Below are positions 1-11,515 of a DNA stretch of 64,000 nucleotides, piece by piece. The position numbers were made by a program, and so were the translations under genes. Every line of letters starts with the position of its first letter. The first letter of the stretch is position 1. This stretch comes from Lingula anatina (lineage: Eukaryota; Brachiopoda; Lingulata; Lingulida; Lingulidae): contig NW_019776135.1 of NCBI RefSeq assembly GCF_001039355.2, forward strand, positions 9,734 to 73,733. The letters run 5' to 3'. Below the pieces are notes generated by a model, which was not told the origin of the DNA, searched no databases, and saw only the letters and a list, made by a program, of their open reading frames with translations.

Positions 1-290
1 TCTGAAGTATATATATATTTACACATTACCGGCTACGGTCTGCTCCAGTCTGAGAATGATAATTATTATTTTTTTAACTTTCAATATGGGCTCTCGTTGC
101 AATATGGCACCACACACGCATTCGTTACGCACAAAAACGCACTTGTGGGCCTTTTAATATTCTTTTATCAAAGTTGATATTAACACTGCTCTGAAGTATA
201 TATATATATTTACACATTACCGGCTACGGTCTGCTCCACTTTGAGAATGAAAATTAATAGTTTTTCATCTTTAAATTGGAGTCCCTATAC
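1..290 (+). repeat. Two copies of a dispersed repeat
   Basis: A block of about 65 bases beginning with TCTGAAGTATATATATATTT and running through GGCTACGGTCTGCTCC occurs at 1-60 and again at about 190-245. The copies also share a downstream GAGAATGA/AAATTA segment. A diverged reverse-complement copy lies at about 12895-13045, with the shared order GTTGAyATyAACACTG, TATATATA, ACAGGCTAT, TCTGCTC and GGCTCTCGTTG. This is an interspersed repeat family of unknown type. Confidence 0.7.
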
Positions 291-2379
291 AGCATAGAGA
301 CGATTGACAAACACCCTCACTGGTCTTTTAATTCAAGTATAAATGTGGACATGTACACATGCAAACTTCGTGAATATATTTACTTGGGTAATGGTCATAA
401 AAGTGGATCTTGATCACAACTCACCTCTGTAATTGGCTTGCTACATTGCATTATCTTGTTATCAGATACGTTTGGATAGCACCTACCTGGCTTTATTAGT
501 CAACATGTTTTAAACCAGTTATATATCAGTTCGACATATACATGTATCAATACAATCTTGGAAACGATAACAAGTATAGACAAAGGCCAGAGCCCGTTTC
601 AATTAGGTAACAGGAAAAAGAAACTGAAAACCCGAAACAAATTTCCACTTGTTGACGCAAGTCTATGTGCTAGCAATTACAAGATGGAGGCAATGCTGTG
701 TCATAGCAACCACGAGGGACCGCGAGAAATTGCGTTATCCATGCAATAGAACAAAAGGATTTCAGTGAGGCACAGCGCGCGCTACCTTGATAATAAGTTG
801 TTCAGGCTCCCGTGGAGCTATCAAAACAGCTTATCTGAGACAATGGGCGAATGTTTACCCGAACGCACATAGCTTCAAAGGAAGATGCCGCGTTACTCGT
901 CCTTCTCTCATTAGGTCCATGTTTAATCGTATCATACACAATACACGTAAACGTATGATACACAATGTTCACTAGTGTCATTATTTTGGCGATTTATTAA
1001 AACCATATTTGTACAAAGTAGGTTAGCATAAGTTAGGCAACAACCAGTGTGAAGAACAACTCCCTTTTTAAGTGAGGCAAGACAACCTATTCAAACTGAT
1101 TATAACCTTGATAAAGACACAAGGCAAAGAAGTTATGTAAACTAGCGTGTGAAAACACATTCTTTGTCACTGTTACAAGACAATGGAGGCGACCAAGTGG
1201 AGTAATTACAATATACCCCTGTACAGTCAAAGAGAAATTAGTTATGAAAGCTTACTTCGGGTCAGCCCTTAATTTGCTTGTCCGAAAGAAAGAGATAGAT
1301 GTCGCAACGCGAATCCTTTTTATTTATTAACCCTTCATGAGTTTGTGTAAAAGTGTGAAACACAGGCAACGATCTCGAGTCGCTGTTGATATTGTTCCGA
1401 TGTTCGCAATTAATATTGGAGTATACCGCCTACATGTAAACATCAGACAAGGCGTTGAGATCGATAAAAGTGGAGGTTCATCTGAAAAATTATATGCCAT
1501 TTTTGTGAAATGACTTATTAAGTGATGTGCATGTACCGAACTTGTTTAAATTCTTGATTTTTATTATTTGAAACATCTTCATACACGACCTCATATTTAT
1601 ATTTCTCTCAGGCCATACTCATTTTATTGTATAACATGGGACTCTAAAGCACAGGGCATTGTGAAAGTTAATTGGCTGCAGAGACTTGTTATCCTTCATG
1701 CAGTTTTATAGCGTGGATGAACTAGAAACAGGCTTTACTTACAGTAGCTTTACTTAATTTTCGAAAATTTAAACAAAATCAATGCTTTGACTTGATGTTA
1801 ACTTAACACTGGTTTTAAAAGAAGAAATATAAATATGTTGGATGGATTAAATCACCGACACCGTTCTATTTTAACTAAACGTGGTCATATACACAGTAAC
1901 ACAGATAATATTTATAAGTTGTCTGTCGTTCAGCACGCATTATGGGCGAGTAGCCAAACAGTGACGATGATCAATCCAAGTAAAATCTATGCAAGTATTG
2001 TTTACAAAATAGATCATGATGAATAAACCTACGCTTTAATAAATAATCACCACACGGTTCTGTTTTTGTCACTTAAAAGCTTTCGTTTAAAGACGCTCAA
2101 TGATATCAAAAATGCTTCGACGCTTTAAAAATGGGCCGGTTCAAGGGGCATTTTTTGTTTCAGCTAGGGGGACTTCAGGTAGAGGATTCAGTGTAGGTGT
2201 TTCCTCGGATGATAACAGCATCACACCCTAGGTCTAAGCGAGTTGACTAGAAGCTTTTTGTCCAAGCATCCTATTCCTTCTACTAAACTAATAACTCTAA
2301 ACCACAAAGGTTTATACGGTAAAAATATTTAAACTAAATGAGGTGCATTGACAGAGGCACAAGTACAACCCAACGCCAA

Positions 2380-3030
2380 CGTGCAACAGGGGAAAGTCTG
2401 ACAGTGTATTACATAATATATGAAAGTGCGGTCAATATTAACAGTGTAAGACATCAGTTAAATAGGAGGGGGTCTTACTATCTTTTGTTAAACGCGACTG
2501 TTATTATCTCTCGAACAAGTTTAAACCATGCCTTATACAATTACTGTGTCTCCGGCTGTCGTGCAGAAACGGCATGTCGAACATATTTTGCTACAGTTAC
2601 AAACAATGAAAACTAGCGACTTAATTGTTCTAGATCGCTCTAGTAAGAAAGCATAAGTGCGGCGCCCGGGCAAAACAATCAACTACCGGGTATAACATTC
2701 ATATCTTAACGTTTACATATGACTCGCAAAGAGCTAGGTAAATATGACGCGCAAAGAGCTAAGCAATTAGCCTTGACAAAGTGGTCCGTTTTTAAACAAC
2801 AACGAGAAAAAAGAACGCCTTGTCATAGTTATGAGACAAATCGCTTGCAACGTGCAACAAGGGGGATGGCTGACAGTGTGGTCACACTACATGTTTATGA
2901 AAGTACGTTGAATTAACAGTCTTCGTCATCGCCCAAAGAGGAGGGACTTACTGTAGCCCTCAATCTATTGTTAAACGCGATCATTATCTTTTCTCATACA
3001 ACCTTAAACAAAAACTAAACAATAAGATTG
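2380..3030. repeat. Diverged tandem repeat, period about 467 bp
   Basis: The segment around 2381 (CAACGTGCAACAGGGGAAAG, then CTGACAGTGT, ATGAAAGT, TTGTTAAACGCGA) is repeated at about 2848 with the same landmarks in the same order and moderate divergence. A weaker third trace with the later landmarks (cTCCCGAACAACCT, CATGCC) occurs near 3265-3310. No coding potential is seen; the short open frames over it are not conserved between copies. Confidence 0.6.
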
Positions 3031-3960
3031 TTAAATCAGATAAGTGATGTAAAATCATATTGGAAATTTACGTTGACGACGGAGACTTTCATTCGCAAAG
3101 TTAATGAAACAAGACTGGTCCAAGTTAACTGCCCATATTGAATAAATCTTAGACTGTTAAACCTAAAGCCCTGCTTTACTTTGGTAATAGTTATTTAGTA
3201 AGCTAGGTTTGTTCACATATATCATAAAGCATAAGGGCCTTGTGCTGCAAACAACCCATTTTGAACGCAATCGTCGTCGCTCCCGAACAACCTGAAATCA
3301 TGCCTATACAATATTAGGAGATGCACGTCGAGTAAAAGATTCAACACCTGGGTCCCCAGCACTATTATGAAAAGGAAAAATGACTTGACGCTTCATGCAC
3401 AATCATCATCGAAAGCCTAGTATCATTATGCTTCGTGCGCAGTCGATTTTTATCAAAATAAAAAGTGTGTTTTATACAAGCAAAATCTAACTTTCCTTTA
3501 TAACTGTTACTGAACAGCGAAGAGTTACATACACCCGGTTATAAAATTACAAATGTAATTATGAGGCTAATTTATCTAATGTGGAATGAAATATTTTGTT
3601 GGCTTTCAAATGATAGGACACTCACTTTAATCTTAAAAGAAGTTAGTTTATATGCCCGTTCCCCTAACGCGCGTGCAAAAAAGTCAAATAAACAGATACA
3701 TATCTGTCTATACTGGTAACTAGTGAAAGTCTATCTGTGGCCCTGATAATGGGTATACACTCACCGCGTTGATTATTTCTTCACAGCGATTTATTCATTT
3801 AATTATTAAACTATAATTTATTTATGAAATTATTTGAAATAATTTATCTTTTATTCAATGATTTATACCATCTAATTTTTATCTATTTTTATTTGATTCT
3901 TGATGTCATCTAATTATTTACTTTATTCTTTAAATTATTTATTTATTTATTTATTTATCA

Positions 3961-4131
3961 AGCACGTAGCCAGCAATTTCAAAGGGGGGGGGGTCTTTTT
4001 CTGAAAAAGTGGACCTTTTAAACCGAAAAATCCCCATGTACTTATGTCAAATTTTACCCAGAGTGGACCTTTTTTCAGCAAAAGGGGGGGGTCTTTCGAA
4101 CCTCCCGAACTCCCCCTGGCTGCGGGCCTGT
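3961..4131. mobile_element. Small MITE-like element inserted in a TTTA microsatellite
   Basis: The left end reads GCACGTAGCCAG and the right end is its imperfect inverse CTGGCTGCGGGC. Between them are G-runs with two GTGGACCTTTT motifs. TTTATTTATTT microsatellite lies immediately outside both ends, as expected for a target duplication or insertion into the repeat. A GGCACGTAGCCAG end-like sequence recurs at about 13568-13580, suggesting a family. There is no coding capacity. Confidence 0.5.
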
Positions 4132-5274
4132 TTATTTATTTATTTATTTATTAAGACTTTCTATTATTATCCTTTTACGGATTCGCTCTATTATTTTATA
4201 TAAAATGTAACTTAATGTAGTAATTGAGGCAACACGTCAGCTTGTAATGTGAATAAATTGTTGTAATAATGTTTCTTTCTTTGTTATTTCTAAACAGTAA
4301 TATATTTTTACACAGGGAGCGATGATGGAAATTTGTGTGCGGAGCATCTTTCAACTTTTTGAGACGGGGTGATTTGTTGATCATACTGATGTACGATGCT
4401 GATGCATGTCTATCGAATTCAATTTTTGACCACAGAACACTTCATATTGAATTAAATAACTGATACTAAATAAAACTAGCAGTTTTCTTGCAACACTTAA
4501 AACATGATCAGCTGCGCGTGCCAAGCTAATGAACAAAAGGATAGGTGGCCACGGGAGTGGCACGCGTTAGCACGGGTTCTAGCATCTTAAAGCTATAATC
4601 TTATCGCCGCAACAAACAATGGGCACCTTCTGGCTGATGTATCCTGCTGTTAATTACACCTAGTCACAGCGGATTGTCGCGCTCGCGCTGGACCACAGAA
4701 ACAGGCGTCATGGGGTTCACTCGCCTAAGGTATTGTGCGTTATTACGTCTAAACTATTGTGTTTTTGCGTTCGAATTTTGAAGGGATTAGACGGCTTTCC
4801 ATTGTTTGTCCGCCCCCTTCTATTCACAGGATATGGATTAAAACATTTCTGACGTTTTTAAAACGTCGTACAACGGAAACATAATTATTATTACTACTGT
4901 ACCAATGGTTAATGAATCCATTCAGACATTCAACTTAAGTCTATTTTTTTTTTTTACTAATCTCTTAAGAGATTATTGCGGGGGTATAACCATCTATGAA
5001 GATCCACGTGGTCTGATGGCAGACACAAATTCAAGAATAATTGTGTTAACCTTTTTTGGTGGTAAAATTGAATTGATTTTATTTTTCTGAGTTGTTTACA
5101 ATGTACTAATTGTGAAATATGAATGTCATACGAACAGTTCTAATACAGTAGCTTTTAGGCGAGAGTAAGTAGTGGTTCTTTTAATCTGGCAGGACAAGAC
5201 GCCAATGCAAATATTCTGTTAATTTCTGTGGTTAGTAAGTAGATAAGTATAGATGCGTTGTCTCTTCTTTGTAG

Positions 5275-6552
5275 CTTCTGGATCTCCTTAGTGATGTAGT
5301 GAGGGGTAGATTCGAGACAGAAGACAAAAATAGTGGCACAGAAAAACTTGCTTCTGAAGTTCGTCTGTTCAATCCTTCAACGGCCATCTTTGTTCTCAAC
5401 AAATGGGACCAGGTGTCAGAAAAAGAGAAGGATGATGTTTTCAAAGACACTCTTCGCAAGCTGCAAAACATCTGTGATGGTTTTACTGCAGATCAGCTTT
5501 TCCCTATGTCGGTGACAAAGGTGAGCTTTTTCACTTTATTGGACGTTCTATACTTAGTACATGTAAATCCATTTATGGATCAGAGGGTCAGTTAACAACA
5601 GGCTTCTGATTCGTACAGAGCTCAACAGTAGACACTGTTTGATTCAAAATAGATGACACCATCTGGGTTCTGTTGAAAACGCGGAAAGTCTGTGTCATTA
5701 GATTGTTAATTCTACAGCACTGTCTTTTGTATTCTTCCCCAATCCATGGAATATGCCCTCACTATAAATTGCCGGTAATTTAACACTTTTATAATTGTTC
5801 GCCAGGATAAACACAAACAAAAACAAACCCCAAGCAGAACATTAAATAATACTAAACTAAAACTGGTTGAATTATACTTCATATTTGAATTTAGTTTGAA
5901 CTTTTTGAAGTCGCAGATGCAATATCCTGTTGGTATATTCCATATTTTTAAGCAAGAAATCCGTGCACTTTGGTTTTCGGGACGTTATAACATATGGTTT
6001 TACAATTCTGCATCCCCTTTCGTCTCCTTCAAATAAAATAATCGAACCATTATCTTGGAAGCATAGGGAAATTCTAACCTTCCTCGAGGCGCGATAACTT
6101 AAGTTTTAACTGCAGGATCTACACCGCCCTGAGCATGTTTATAGCTGTGAAATTCAGGTCAAGTTCGAAAATCGACCGTTGCAGACTTCATACCTATATT
6201 TTGTAATTGTAGTGATTTATCTTTTTTCTAAGTTATTTCCGAAACAAAACAATTTTGATAATACAGTATTTCCGATTAATTGAAAGCCTTTCTACGAAAT
6301 GTTTGATCAAAATGCTATTTAATATATCTGGTACCACGAAACGTCTCTTGAAATGATTAAAAATATTCGCGAAAGGTGTTTTTTTGGTAATAGCGTTTCT
6401 ATTTTCTTATCTTTTCATAATTCATTATGCATACATCAGGCACAAAGAGCACTAAAACAGGGCTGTGCGACACCCGAGTTCTCCAACTTCCTTGTTGGGC
6501 TGAAGAAACTTTTTCCTCAGACCCTAAAATCAAGTCAGGAGACTAAATACAG
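5275..6552 (+). CDS. Gene 1 exons for the C-terminal half of the dynamin-like GTPase domain
   Basis: Exon 5275-5520 follows a TTTGTAG acceptor and encodes an acidic helix, then the hydrophobic strand AIFVLNKWD, which carries the G4 guanine-specificity motif (N/TKxD type), then FPMSVTK, a likely G5-region strand. Exon 6440-6552 continues the domain and ends in a basic helix (LKKLFPQ). Gene 2 encodes the matching residues in a single exon (25638-25310, motif CNRWD), so the 919-bp intron 5521-6439 is present only in gene 1. Confidence 0.8.
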
Positions 6553-6691
6553 GTAACAAATTGTCATTCGGCTGTTTCCTTTATAATGGTCACCATAAAG
6601 TATGTCATTTAGTGAACGGTTTATACAGGATGAGCATGTATGAAATTTGAACATTTTATTTTATTTCATTATACCAATAACCTTTTTACCA

Positions 6692-6726
<35 letters not shown>

Positions 6727-9700
6727 AAACCCATTTCAGATTAGTGGTTCACATTCTGCGAAGATCTGCGTTTCATCTAAAGTCAGCTTTGAACATCTTT
6801 GAAAGATCTGAAGAAGAACGTAAGAAGAAAGCTGCTGAAATCATGCGACAGATTAGAGGAATAAAGAACAGTTTTGAAAAGAAACGTTCTAAATTGCTAG
6901 GGCTTTTAAAGACAAAGGCTCAACAAGCTGCACGACAAATCAAAGAATACCTGAATAAGAATAAGGAGCGTGTCCTTAAATGGAAAGATGGTGATTGTCC
7001 AAAGCCAACTGACCATTGGGATGATCTTTACACACAAGCTAGAACCCTCATCCTCGGGCGAATCCGTGAACTTCTTGAAGAATGGAACACAAACACTGAG
7101 TTCTTCACAAAAGCACAGAAGGAGCTTATAGGAATGTTCCACACAGAGTTCAACATCATGGAGAACCAAGTTGCTCTTTTGGAAGGTCAGTTTACCAGCA
7201 ACAACATGCTTGTAGTCGAGGATGCAAATCCCACAGGCTTAAGAGACGTGGAGGATACTTCTACTTTCACCACCACTGAGAAAGTCATCATTGGCGTCAC
7301 TTCTCCAATTTGGATTCCAATAGGCCTCGTAGCTGTACTTTTCGCTGTCCCTGTTGCCCTTGGGGTGGCACTAAAAGAGCGCCTGAACGAGAAGAAACAA
7401 ATCAAAGAGTATACAAAACACAAAGCGGCAGTCATGGGAAATATTGCAGAAAAAGTACTCGAACATTTTATGTCGGAAGAAAACCTTTCGAAAGAGGTGA
7501 TACGGTACCTGAACTCTGCGGTTGCCACACTGAATAACCTACTCAGTGCTATTCCAAAACTCCTAGATGATGACCTTCAGCTCATAAAAGGGTTGCTAAG
7601 TGAGAGTAAGAAAGCAGAATCAGAGTTGCAACTGTATCAGACAAAGCTCCAACAAAATGATGACTTAGAGGGATGCCTTGGGTTGCTGTACGTGACAAAA
7701 ATCCGAGGAGACATCAACGCAAACACAGAAATAAATTGGGACTTGCCTGCTATTGCCTCTGGTGCATTTGGCGAAGTTTATGTCGTGACCCTTCTATCAA
7801 GAAACAACATGAAAGCAGCGGCTAAGGTGATGAAGCAGTGTGCAACAGCAGAAAACGTGGGTGAGGCTATACTGGAGGAGGAAAGTTTGAGGTGAGATGT
7901 ACGGATTAGGATAGATGCTAAGATTTTGCTGTCTTATTTGATTATTTTACCAGTGGCGAAAAATGTTATTTTAATACGGCACTAGTTTAGGAAAGGGTGA
8001 GTGTATTAGTATTAATGTATGCCTTATCATGTGGGAAAGGGGAAATAATTTTTCTTCATTTGATCCGAAGATTGGTATGATCAGTTTGACCATTTTTTGT
8101 TGATACAGGAGACTTAACAGAACCCCAAACATCATCAAGTTCATAGGAACCAGCGCCATCATAAAGCCAGATGGCAACAGGCGCCTTGTCATTCTAATGG
8201 AATATTGCCCCAAAACCCTTGCGAATCGTATGTTGAATGCAGATGCGACAAGTCCCAAAGGACAACGAGAGACCATAAACCCTGGTTTGAAGCAGCCGTT
8301 AGATCCTGGCCTCATGCGTTCTGTCGCTTACTTTGGTAAGCAAATATGCACTGGATTACGAGGCATGCATGCTCAAGGATACATTCACAGAGACTTGAAA
8401 CTGGAAAACATATTGGTAAGTCTGAAGTTGGATGGGTAAGATATTCCTAAGATGCAAGTTTTAGTGACTCAGACCTTATCAGCTATAAATGAATAGCATT
8501 TTATATACTACATATACTTCTTCATGGTATTGTTTAATTTCTGTATTGACTCAATACTTTGTGTATGTAATGCTTTGCTGCCGTTCAGAACAAATGTGAT
8601 TATCCCAATATGAAACGTTTGTGTACATGACCAATTTAAGATGCTATGCGCTTTTTCAAATAATCCTTTGATGCCATCAGGTAACTGATAGAGATGAAGT
8701 TCGACTTGCTGATGTGGGACTGACAAAACCGCAGTATGACATTACTGGTACACTATGTGGAACACTGGTTTACATGGCACCAGAAATTCTAAAGAAGGAA
8801 ATGTACGGAGCACCTGCAGATATGTACACGGTTGGGATCATGCTTTGGGAAATGTGGTATGGGAAACGTGTCTACAATCTGCCTTGCTTTGAGAACTTCG
8901 ATATATCAGATTTTTTGAAGGTGAGTTATACTTCACTGAATGAGTTACTGTTAAATTGGTGCGCACTGAATATGCTTCAGAGAATTATATCATCTCAAAC
9001 ATATTTCATCATAAAATTCAATTTACAAAATTGGAAATTGGTCTCACTCGAGTTTAAGAATCGGGATATACTGCAAATAACTTTTACACAGTTACATGGT
9101 TGGCATTGGCAGAGATGGTAAACTGTCCGTATTCTGAAGCCCACGGTGATTAATGTAAATGTAGCCATTTATATTACATAAGTGAAAGTTTTTAGGAATA
9201 TACCTGATTTCGGGATTTTTTGTCTTCATTTGATAGATTATGTCATATGGTCTAAAAAAGAAATGAGAAGTGAGCTCTAAGAAATTGCAAGTTACGTTTT
9301 CAGTTTCTACAACTTTCACACATGCATTTAAATATCTGGGTTTCAAAAACAAGGATTTACCCTCCCCAATCACCCCATAACACCAGTTGTAATCGAATAT
9401 TGATCTACTCTGAAAAACTTTGACTAAACTCAAACCAAAAACAACTAAACGGAAGTAAGAAAGCCATGGTTGTAAACCATCATGATTTAACACATTTCCC
9501 TGTTGTGAACACGTACTTATTATTGTGAGAAAGGGGCTTTAACGTTTAACTTCTATTTCCAGCTTGACTGGACGTCACTTATTATCCTTGAGGGTTTTAC
9601 ACCGCCGCCGTCCATGTGGTGCGAGAAGTTAGAAAAGCTACTTTCCCCCACACCATCTGAAAGACCAACAGCAAGCCAAATAGAGAGATTCCTTGCAGAA

Positions 9701-9730
9701 GAAACCCAAATGGGATTCCGTCATAAGTAA
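5275..9730 (+). CDS. Gene 1: dynamin-like GTPase-transmembrane-protein kinase fusion (3' part)
   Basis: Six exons: 5275-5520, 6440-6552, 6740-7891, 8109-8415, 8681-8920, 9563-9730. Their sum is 2,226 bases (741 residues plus TAA), and every junction keeps frame with GT/AG borders. Domain order: the end of a GTPase domain with the G4 motif NKWD; a charged helical stalk; a hydrophobic hairpin; then a protein kinase with a Gly-rich loop, AAAKVMK lysine, HRDLKLEN catalytic loop, DVG in place of DFG, and APE. The 5' exons (P-loop and switch motifs) are absent from the window, so the start is unknown. Family knowledge: dynamin-family GTPases act on membranes. Inference: the GTPase gates or localises the kinase at a membrane. 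The same architecture recurs in gene 2, in convergent orientation. No close named homologue is recognised. Confidence 0.85.
6697..6725 (+). repeat. Poly-T tract next to a splice acceptor
   Basis: An uninterrupted run of about 29 T lies 14 bases before the acceptor CCATTTCAG of the largest gene 1 exon. It may serve as an extended polypyrimidine tract. It could be length-polymorphic and slippage-prone. Confidence 0.9.
6740..7891 (+). CDS. Gene 1 exon: helical stalk, membrane hairpin and kinase N-lobe
   Basis: This 1,152-bp exon starts right after a 29-base poly-T and CCATTTCAG acceptor. It encodes a long Lys/Glu-rich coiled-coil-like stalk (for example SEEERKKKAAEIM). Next comes a hydrophobic stretch of about 35 residues beginning near VIIGVTSPIWIPIG and ending near VALGVAL, compatible with a re-entrant or two-pass membrane anchor. 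A second helical region follows, then the start of a kinase fold: ASGAFGEVYVV as the Gly-rich loop, AAAKVMK with the beta-3 lysine, and LEEESLR as the probable alpha-C glutamate helix. It ends AG|GTGAG in phase 2. Gene 2 exon 25074-23866 is its direct counterpart. Confidence 0.85.
8109..9730 (+). CDS. Gene 1 exons: protein kinase core and C-lobe
   Basis: Exon 8109-8415 encodes NRTPNIIKFIGT (beta-4 region), the hinge LVILMEYCP and the catalytic loop YIHRDLKLENIL. Exon 8681-8920 encodes EVRLADVGLTK, where DVG replaces the usual DFG metal-binding motif, the activation segment ending GTLVYMAPEIL, and the F-helix aspartate in APADMYTVGIMLWEMWYGK. Exon 9563-9730 encodes the terminal helices with SERPTASQIERFL, the typical RPT/S subdomain XI arginine motif, and ends HK-TAA. 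All residues needed for catalysis are visible, so an active Ser/Thr- or Tyr-type kinase is likely; I cannot assign specificity. Confidence 0.88.
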
Positions 9731-10381
9731 TTTCCAAAGTATTGTGACCGAAATAGTATATTATTTACTATTTTTCTCCTGGATTTAGTTGGTTTTTGCC
9801 TCCGTTTTAATGTGAACAAGTAGTCACTGCTTTGTCGTTATTGTATCGCTACAGGAAAATACACATTGGTTTAGGGATCTGAAGGATGAAAGGACGGAGG
9901 CTATTGTTTTGGTAGGGGAAGAGGAAGGTGAATGTATCGTCGACATGAAGATATTAGGTGTAGTGGGCGCGCGCATACACATGCACACAGGCAACAGTGA
10001 TAGTTTAGATTGATATACTGCAATATAGAGGTTCATTCTTTTCATGCTAGAATTTAAAATAAGAAGTTATTTATTTAAAAGCGCGTTTACTTAAAATTCA
10101 TTGAAAAAGCTACAGTATATCAATCTGTGTATGATAGTTTCTACTCTTTCGTGCGTGATACAATGTCCTTCTTAGAATTTATTTTATTACTTATATTATG
10201 TAATAGATGGCAGGAGTGATAGATGCTCTGTCTAACACACCAAACATAATAACATCCCATACACTGTTTTTTGTTTGAATCTGATACATTGAGCTATGTA
10301 AATTGTAAGGTGTTTTTGAAACTTTCTTAAAATCATTTTCCATCTTCTTAAAGGTTCCTAGAAGCCTCTATGTTTTAGAAA
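9731..10381. other. 3' flank of gene 1
   Basis: Presumed 3' UTR and intergenic DNA after the TAA of gene 1. I see no canonical AATAAA close to the stop; an AAATAAA is present much further on near 12035, beyond a Tc1 insertion. No coding similarity is recognised. Confidence 0.4.
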
Positions 10382-10383
10382 TA

Positions 10384-11513
10384 TGGGGGTGACAAAGGTA
10401 TTGCACCATTTTTCTTTAAGGGGAACAGCAGCTGGATTTGTTAGTTTTTTCAATTGTTATTTTTTGAAAACTGATTGTTTCAAGTGAGTATCGTTATTTT
10501 AGGTTTACAGAACAGTGCATTGCCCTTACATAACACATGATATTATGTCAGAATTAACATTTTGTAGGATAGCAACATGATCTCAATATGACCACCATCC
10601 TTTAGACATAGACTGATAAATTTTAATTAATTTTCTGGGGGCTATGTTAGCCCAGGCTCTGAAGACACTTTGGATCAGCTAGAGCATTTCTGGAAGAGGG
10701 GAGATCCTTTGCCACTTGATTTCCAATATCTTGCCACAGGTTTTCAATAGGGTTTGCATCTGATGATTGGGCAGGCCAGTCCACCCTGTTGATACCACTC
10801 TTGCACTGCCCTGGCCCTGTGTGGTGTAGCGTTATCATCTTGAAATATGTAAGGGGGTTCCTGTCCAATAAGATTTTTCAGACCTACATGTATGAACCTT
10901 CAGACTATCGAGACGCCCCTGTCCGGGCAATGGTTCTTGTAGCCCATGTCACTCCTCTGCATCTGTTTACCAAGTGATGGGTGGGTTCCTCCTGACAATT
11001 CTGCTGTGAATACCTAAAGCATGGAGCGTTGTGCTAACCTCAACCTGCAAACTGTGCAACCACTGCAGCATTAATTCCCTGCATGGCTTAAACCTCCTAA
11101 GCCTTGACAGCATAAAAAGGCGCCTGTCGTCTCTGGCATTAGTCATCCTTGGGCTGCGACTTTGATGTAATTTATGGGCATCAGTGTCCTCCATGCTTCT
11201 GTAAACCCTATACACAGGCTGATGAGATACACCATATCTTGCAGCTAACTGAGTAACATTGATAACCTCCTCCCTCAGAGAAACAGTTTCATATTCCACA
11301 TTTGTGATCTCCCGTACCTTCACCATGATGGCAACCTGACAGTTAGCAGAACCATTTTACCTTCGGAGGCACCTTTCATAGTACACATGGATGAAAACTT
11401 ATCACTGGTAAAGCAAGCATTAAACCGAAAAGAAAACTTGTTAAACTAACAGGTCCCTCATGTCACACAGAGCACTATTCACACAGGGAGTGCAATACTT
11501 ATGTCACCCTCAG
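10384..11513 (-). mobile_element. Tc1/mariner-like element, internally deleted
   Basis: A TA dinucleotide borders both ends (10382-10383 and 11514-11515). The terminal inverted repeats read about GGGTGACAAAGGTATTGCAC at the left and, inverted, GGGTGACATAAGTATTGCAC at the right. On the minus strand, 11326-10967 encodes a transposase N-terminus with a helix-turn-helix-like segment (VTQLAARYGVSHQPVYRVYR). The block around 10868-10647 encodes a Tc1 C-terminus with DWPAQSSDANPIENLW. The central part with the first catalytic aspartates is missing, so this copy cannot encode an active transposase; it could still be mobilised in trans. Confidence 0.85.
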
Positions 11514-11515
11514 TA

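Larger units (their letters stand above)
1..5274. other. Region upstream of the first visible exon of gene 1, no exon recognised
   Basis: I looked for the missing 5' exons of gene 1 (P-loop and DxxG exons, as present in gene 2) and found none here; short open frames in this stretch do not resemble any family and lack splice context. It is either intergenic or a long 5' intron. It contains a duplicated repeat at the very left edge, a diverged tandem repeat at about 2380-3030, TTTA microsatellites and a small inverted-repeat element at about 3961-4131, each listed separately. Confidence 0.5.

Noticed and set aside
7187-7528. 113-codon minus-strand open frame within gene 1
   Set aside because: Antisense shadow of the stalk/hairpin exon.
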